Part shown: one piece after another, positions 60,943-64,000 of the stretch
How positions within the stretch are numbered: the first letter of the stretch is position 1
Layout of the letters: each line of letters begins with the position of its first letter
Assembly (NCBI RefSeq): GCF_042242105.1
Contig: NC_092029.1
Coordinates: 14,122,885 to 14,186,884 of the forward strand
DNA length: 64,000 bases
Source of the DNA: Pempheris klunzingeri
Taxonomy: Eukaryota > Chordata > Actinopteri > Acropomatiformes > Pempheridae
Reading direction: 5' to 3'
Made by a program: the position numbers and the translations under genes
The notes under the pieces: model-generated
Seen by the model: only the letters and a program-made list of their open reading frames with translations
What the model was told of the DNA's origin: nothing
The model's database searches: none

Positions 60943-61976
60943 ATGCCACCTGTGGGGTTCAGGCTTTATCATTCAGTTTCAATAAATCTATGCAGCATTA
61001 AAACTTGCGTCCCGCTGATTTAATACTTCTGCTTGACCTGCTCTGTAATCAGCAGAAATTAAAGAGGCAGTTTACTTTGGCATGGTGCCTCTCTAGACAA
61101 ACAATTGCGGCAGGGCCAGGTATTTAAGGTGTAAACTCACAAAGAAGGAGAACATACTTGATAGGGAGGTTTTGGCAAGAGTGTGAGGAAAAGTTAATTC
61201 CATGGTAATTTCCCAAAGCTGCACCACAAAACAACCACAGTTAAAGACCACACCTGCTTACTGTGGTGAATAATACAGATATATGTATATATATATAGAT
61301 GTATAATGCTCTGCGGAACATATCCAAGATTTAAAAACCAAGACTTCCTGCAATATTTTGTCGAGTATTTGCTAACTCTTTAAAAGTGATTAATGTCCTA
61401 AGACCAATGAGAACAAAGTTTTTTGTTATTGTGATGCACTGCACACTGCTAGGTACATTTTGGGAGGGTTTCCTGTTGAATCCCGACTGAAAAGGAAACT
61501 TCCTGTTAGATAAGATGGTCACCTGACCTTGAAATGCGTTGCTTCCCATTTTCAAGGAAGCCTTGAGCAAAATGACAAAATGCTCAGTGGTGAAATGTAA
61601 CTATGTACATTCAGATGCTCAGAAATTAGTGAGAAACAGCATCATATGCACCAGAGGTGCTTCTTTCATCCAACCAATAGTCCAAACCTCAAAACACTAA
61701 ACATTAATTATGAAAAATAGTTACAAGGAAAATGAAACTCACACATTTCAGAAGCTGAAATCATTCAATCAGTTTAGTAGTTTTACATAAAAAAAATTAC
61801 TTCAGAAACAGAAAAGTTGCTAATTATTTCTGTGTGACTTGACTAATAATTTCAGCTCTGGTTGCATGTATTTATAGGCATATTTATTAGGAAATATCCC
61901 ATTTCATAAATTCTTAACTATATTGTAATTACATCTGTCAAATAATGGTAGTGAAGTGAAAAGTCCAATATTTCCC

Positions 61977-62008
<32 letters not shown>

Positions 62009-63000
62009 ATTTTATTTTTAGGGCGCCTTTCAAAGCTCACAAGGTCGCCGTACAGAATACACATAAAACATACAATATAATAGATAAAACAGGTACAATG
62101 AATTGTAAGTAAAAGAAGAGGCATGAAAAGGAAATACACAAGTACATGTATGTCAAAATTGTACTAAAGTACATTACTGGAGCTCTCTAGGAGGGACACC
62201 CTATATGCAGGTCAACACTGGTTGTCGAGGTGGGGTTACCTGTGGTGAAAAGGCTAAATTGGTAGATTATGTTACAGTCTGAGTTAACAGTGCAACAGCG
62301 AGCTACCCCCTTAACTACAAGATGTGTTTAAAATAAACAGGAATCATAGTGGAATCACATCAGAAAAGAAACAAATCAAAACAGCCAAGCGAGACATCGC
62401 TTGCCGCAGCGTCACCCCAGCAGCCTTCCACATGCCCTGCACTCCACGCAGCAGGGAGATACCCTGGCACTGTTAGCAGAAGAGCCGCTGCCTTTTACCT
62501 GACTGAATAAGATGCTAAAGCTAATGTTAAATTTCTGCTTTAAAGGGCAGTTCAACATGAGTGTCAAAGGTAATTGACTTGTTTTTTGAGCCAACCTCAA
62601 GTGGTCATTCGAGGAACTGCAGGTCGGCTTAGTTTTCCGGAGGGCATCAACGCTCAGACCGACCTCACTGCTTTTTGTTAATGGTTGAGTGGGTGTTTCC
62701 ATCTGAAAAACCCAAAAAGGAGCACAGGTGGAGCTGCCCTTTAATTATCAAGGTTTAATGTAGATACCATGTTCTGTTTGAGATTACACCCCTTTTCCCC
62801 TCATAACCTTGCCACAAGCAGAACATACAGAACATACCGCATGCCCCTTTATCACAGTTATCATGAAGAGCACATATGCACAATGTAAATATGGTAGCTT
62901 TCCGTACATTGATTCACAATGATTCACAGGTGTCAACAGTGATAAAATGCTATCTTCAGTTTGGTTGAAATGGATGCCCTTGGGTTTGTGTGTTTATTTC
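60943..63000. other. Spacer between CRISP genes
   Basis: The 3' UTR of copy 1 ends near 61005. An (AAT)n run at 61978-62008 is followed by attttatttttagggcgcc and tcacaaggtcgccgtacaga, a teleost interspersed-repeat core. This lies inside a second teleost repeat whose halves are at about 61900-61976 and 62100-62180. No gene is seen. Confidence 0.55.
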
Positions 63001-63072
63001 TCATGTGTCTGCGTGGACCCATGTATATAAATCACCTGTGGCTCTCGTGGGCAGACAGTCCTGGATTCAGCC

Positions 63073-64000
63073 ATGACTATGAACACTTTGGCCTACCTGT
63101 GTGCTTTAAGCCTCTTTGCTGCTCTTCAGGTGCCTGGCACTTTGGCAGAGGATGTGGAGCCTTTTAGCGTAAGTGAAATGAATTCTCCTCTCTAATAAAG
63201 AATTATATTGAAATCTATCTTTTTCACAACATACATTTCTTTCTTTTTGCTTCTAATGTGCAACAAACTAACCATATTTCCTCTCACATCTCTGAAAACT
63301 CTACCTGAAGGAGGGTAAGTGTTTGCAATCATTATCATTATGAGATTTAGTATATTTATGCCCATTCAAACTCAAAACTACAAAAATGTTTTTGTTTGTT
63401 TTTATTGTGTTTATTTAGGTACGGTGCTGGTCTCCTCCTCAGACCAGAGTGAGATTGTGAACAAGCATAATGCCCTGAGAAGAGGTGTCAATCCCACTGC
63501 TAGCAACATGTTGCAGATGGTAACATTGATAATGAATTAAAATGAATTAAGTGTTTCAAAAGCATAGTGTGCTTCACTGACCTTTACTCTGAGCATGAAG
63601 CATCAGTTGATCTAGCCTGTTAGTGCTTGATTTGATATCACACGCCCCCTCATGCAGCGTATCAGTAAGAAATAAAATGATTTTGCTGGTGTATATGCTG
63701 TGGTGGTTTACATATTTCATGGCTGATCTGTCCTCTGCTCCCCACAGAGCTGGAACAAGGAGGCTGCAGCCAACGCTCAGAGGTGGGCCAACACCTGCTC
63801 CATGCAGCACAGCCCTGCTAGCTCCAGAGAGATCAGCAGTGAGTTCACCATAACATCTTTACATTTTTGAAACCATACCTAACAAAAAGTCTGCCTCACA
63901 GACAAGTGAGAACTACTGTTACTTAACAAGTTTGAATGATGTGTTTCAAGGATTTTGTTCTTGTCGGAGCATAAAATCAACTGAAACAGCATTTTAGACC
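63073..64000 (+). CDS. Secreted CRISP/CAP family protein, copy 2 (partial)
   Basis: Tandem paralogue of the gene at 57798-60942, cut by the window end. Exons visible: 63073-63168, 63311-63314 (4 nt), 63419-63519, 63748-63838; the rest lies beyond 64000. The phases match copy 1 exactly. The signal peptide starts MTMNTLAYLCALSLFAALQ, followed by EDVEPFS, then HNALRRGVNPTASNMLQM and SWNKEAAANAQRWANTCSMQHSP. It lacks the glycine run of copy 1. Promoter, exons and introns are all clearly similar to copy 1, including TATATAAA at 63024-63031, so the duplication carried the whole gene. Confidence 0.92.

Overview
The window is nuclear DNA from a teleost fish, most likely a percomorph. The evidence is intron-rich genes with short GT-AG introns, protein sequences closest in my memory to fish orthologues, and several interspersed repeats typical of teleosts. 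No tools were available. Gene models were built by joining open stretches at splice sites whose phases agree, and names rest on remembered family sequences.

Layout: (1) 41-1706 is an 18-bp minisatellite with a 314-bp higher-order duplication. It ends just before a promoter carrying a perfect CRE. (2) 1720-9860, plus strand: TTBK2, tau-tubulin kinase 2, 14 coding exons, about 959 aa. (3) 11059-12351, minus: CHURC1 (Churchill), 4 exons, 112 aa. It lies head-to-head across about 300 bp with (4) ZNF106, 13246-20730, plus, 20 coding exons, about 1406 aa (two N-terminal zinc fingers, seven-WD40 type C-terminus, C-terminal zinc fingers). (5) 22520-34217, minus: CAPN3 (calpain-3/p94), 24 coding exons, about 771 aa, convergent with ZNF106 and lacking the IS1 exon. 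(6) 36800-42177, plus: NRBP1 pseudokinase, 18 coding exons, 533 aa. (7) 46613-54396, minus: a macoilin (MACO1/TMEM57) paralogue, 11 exons, 648 aa. (8) 57798-60942, plus: a complete secreted CRISP/CAP gene, 9 exons, 255 aa. (9) 63073 onward: a tandem CRISP paralogue cut by the window end.

TTBK2, ZNF106 and CAPN3 are also neighbours, with the same relative order and orientation, at human 15q15. CHURC1 (human 14q), NRBP1 (2p) and macoilin (1p) come from elsewhere in the human genome, so the block mixes an old linkage group with teleost rearrangement. The genes do not form a pathway. They are a centriole/cilium kinase, a small zinc protein, a muscle RNA-binding/WD protein, a muscle protease, an adaptor pseudokinase, a neuronal ER protein and secreted cysteine-rich proteins.

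The most interesting items are the 4-nt micro-exon supported by phase in both CRISP paralogues, a relic duplicated exon in CRISP copy 1, loss of the calpain-3 IS1 exon, a 55-bp near-perfect palindrome, and several inverted-repeat elements. I see no new multi-gene system, CRISPR array, tRNA or rRNA gene here.
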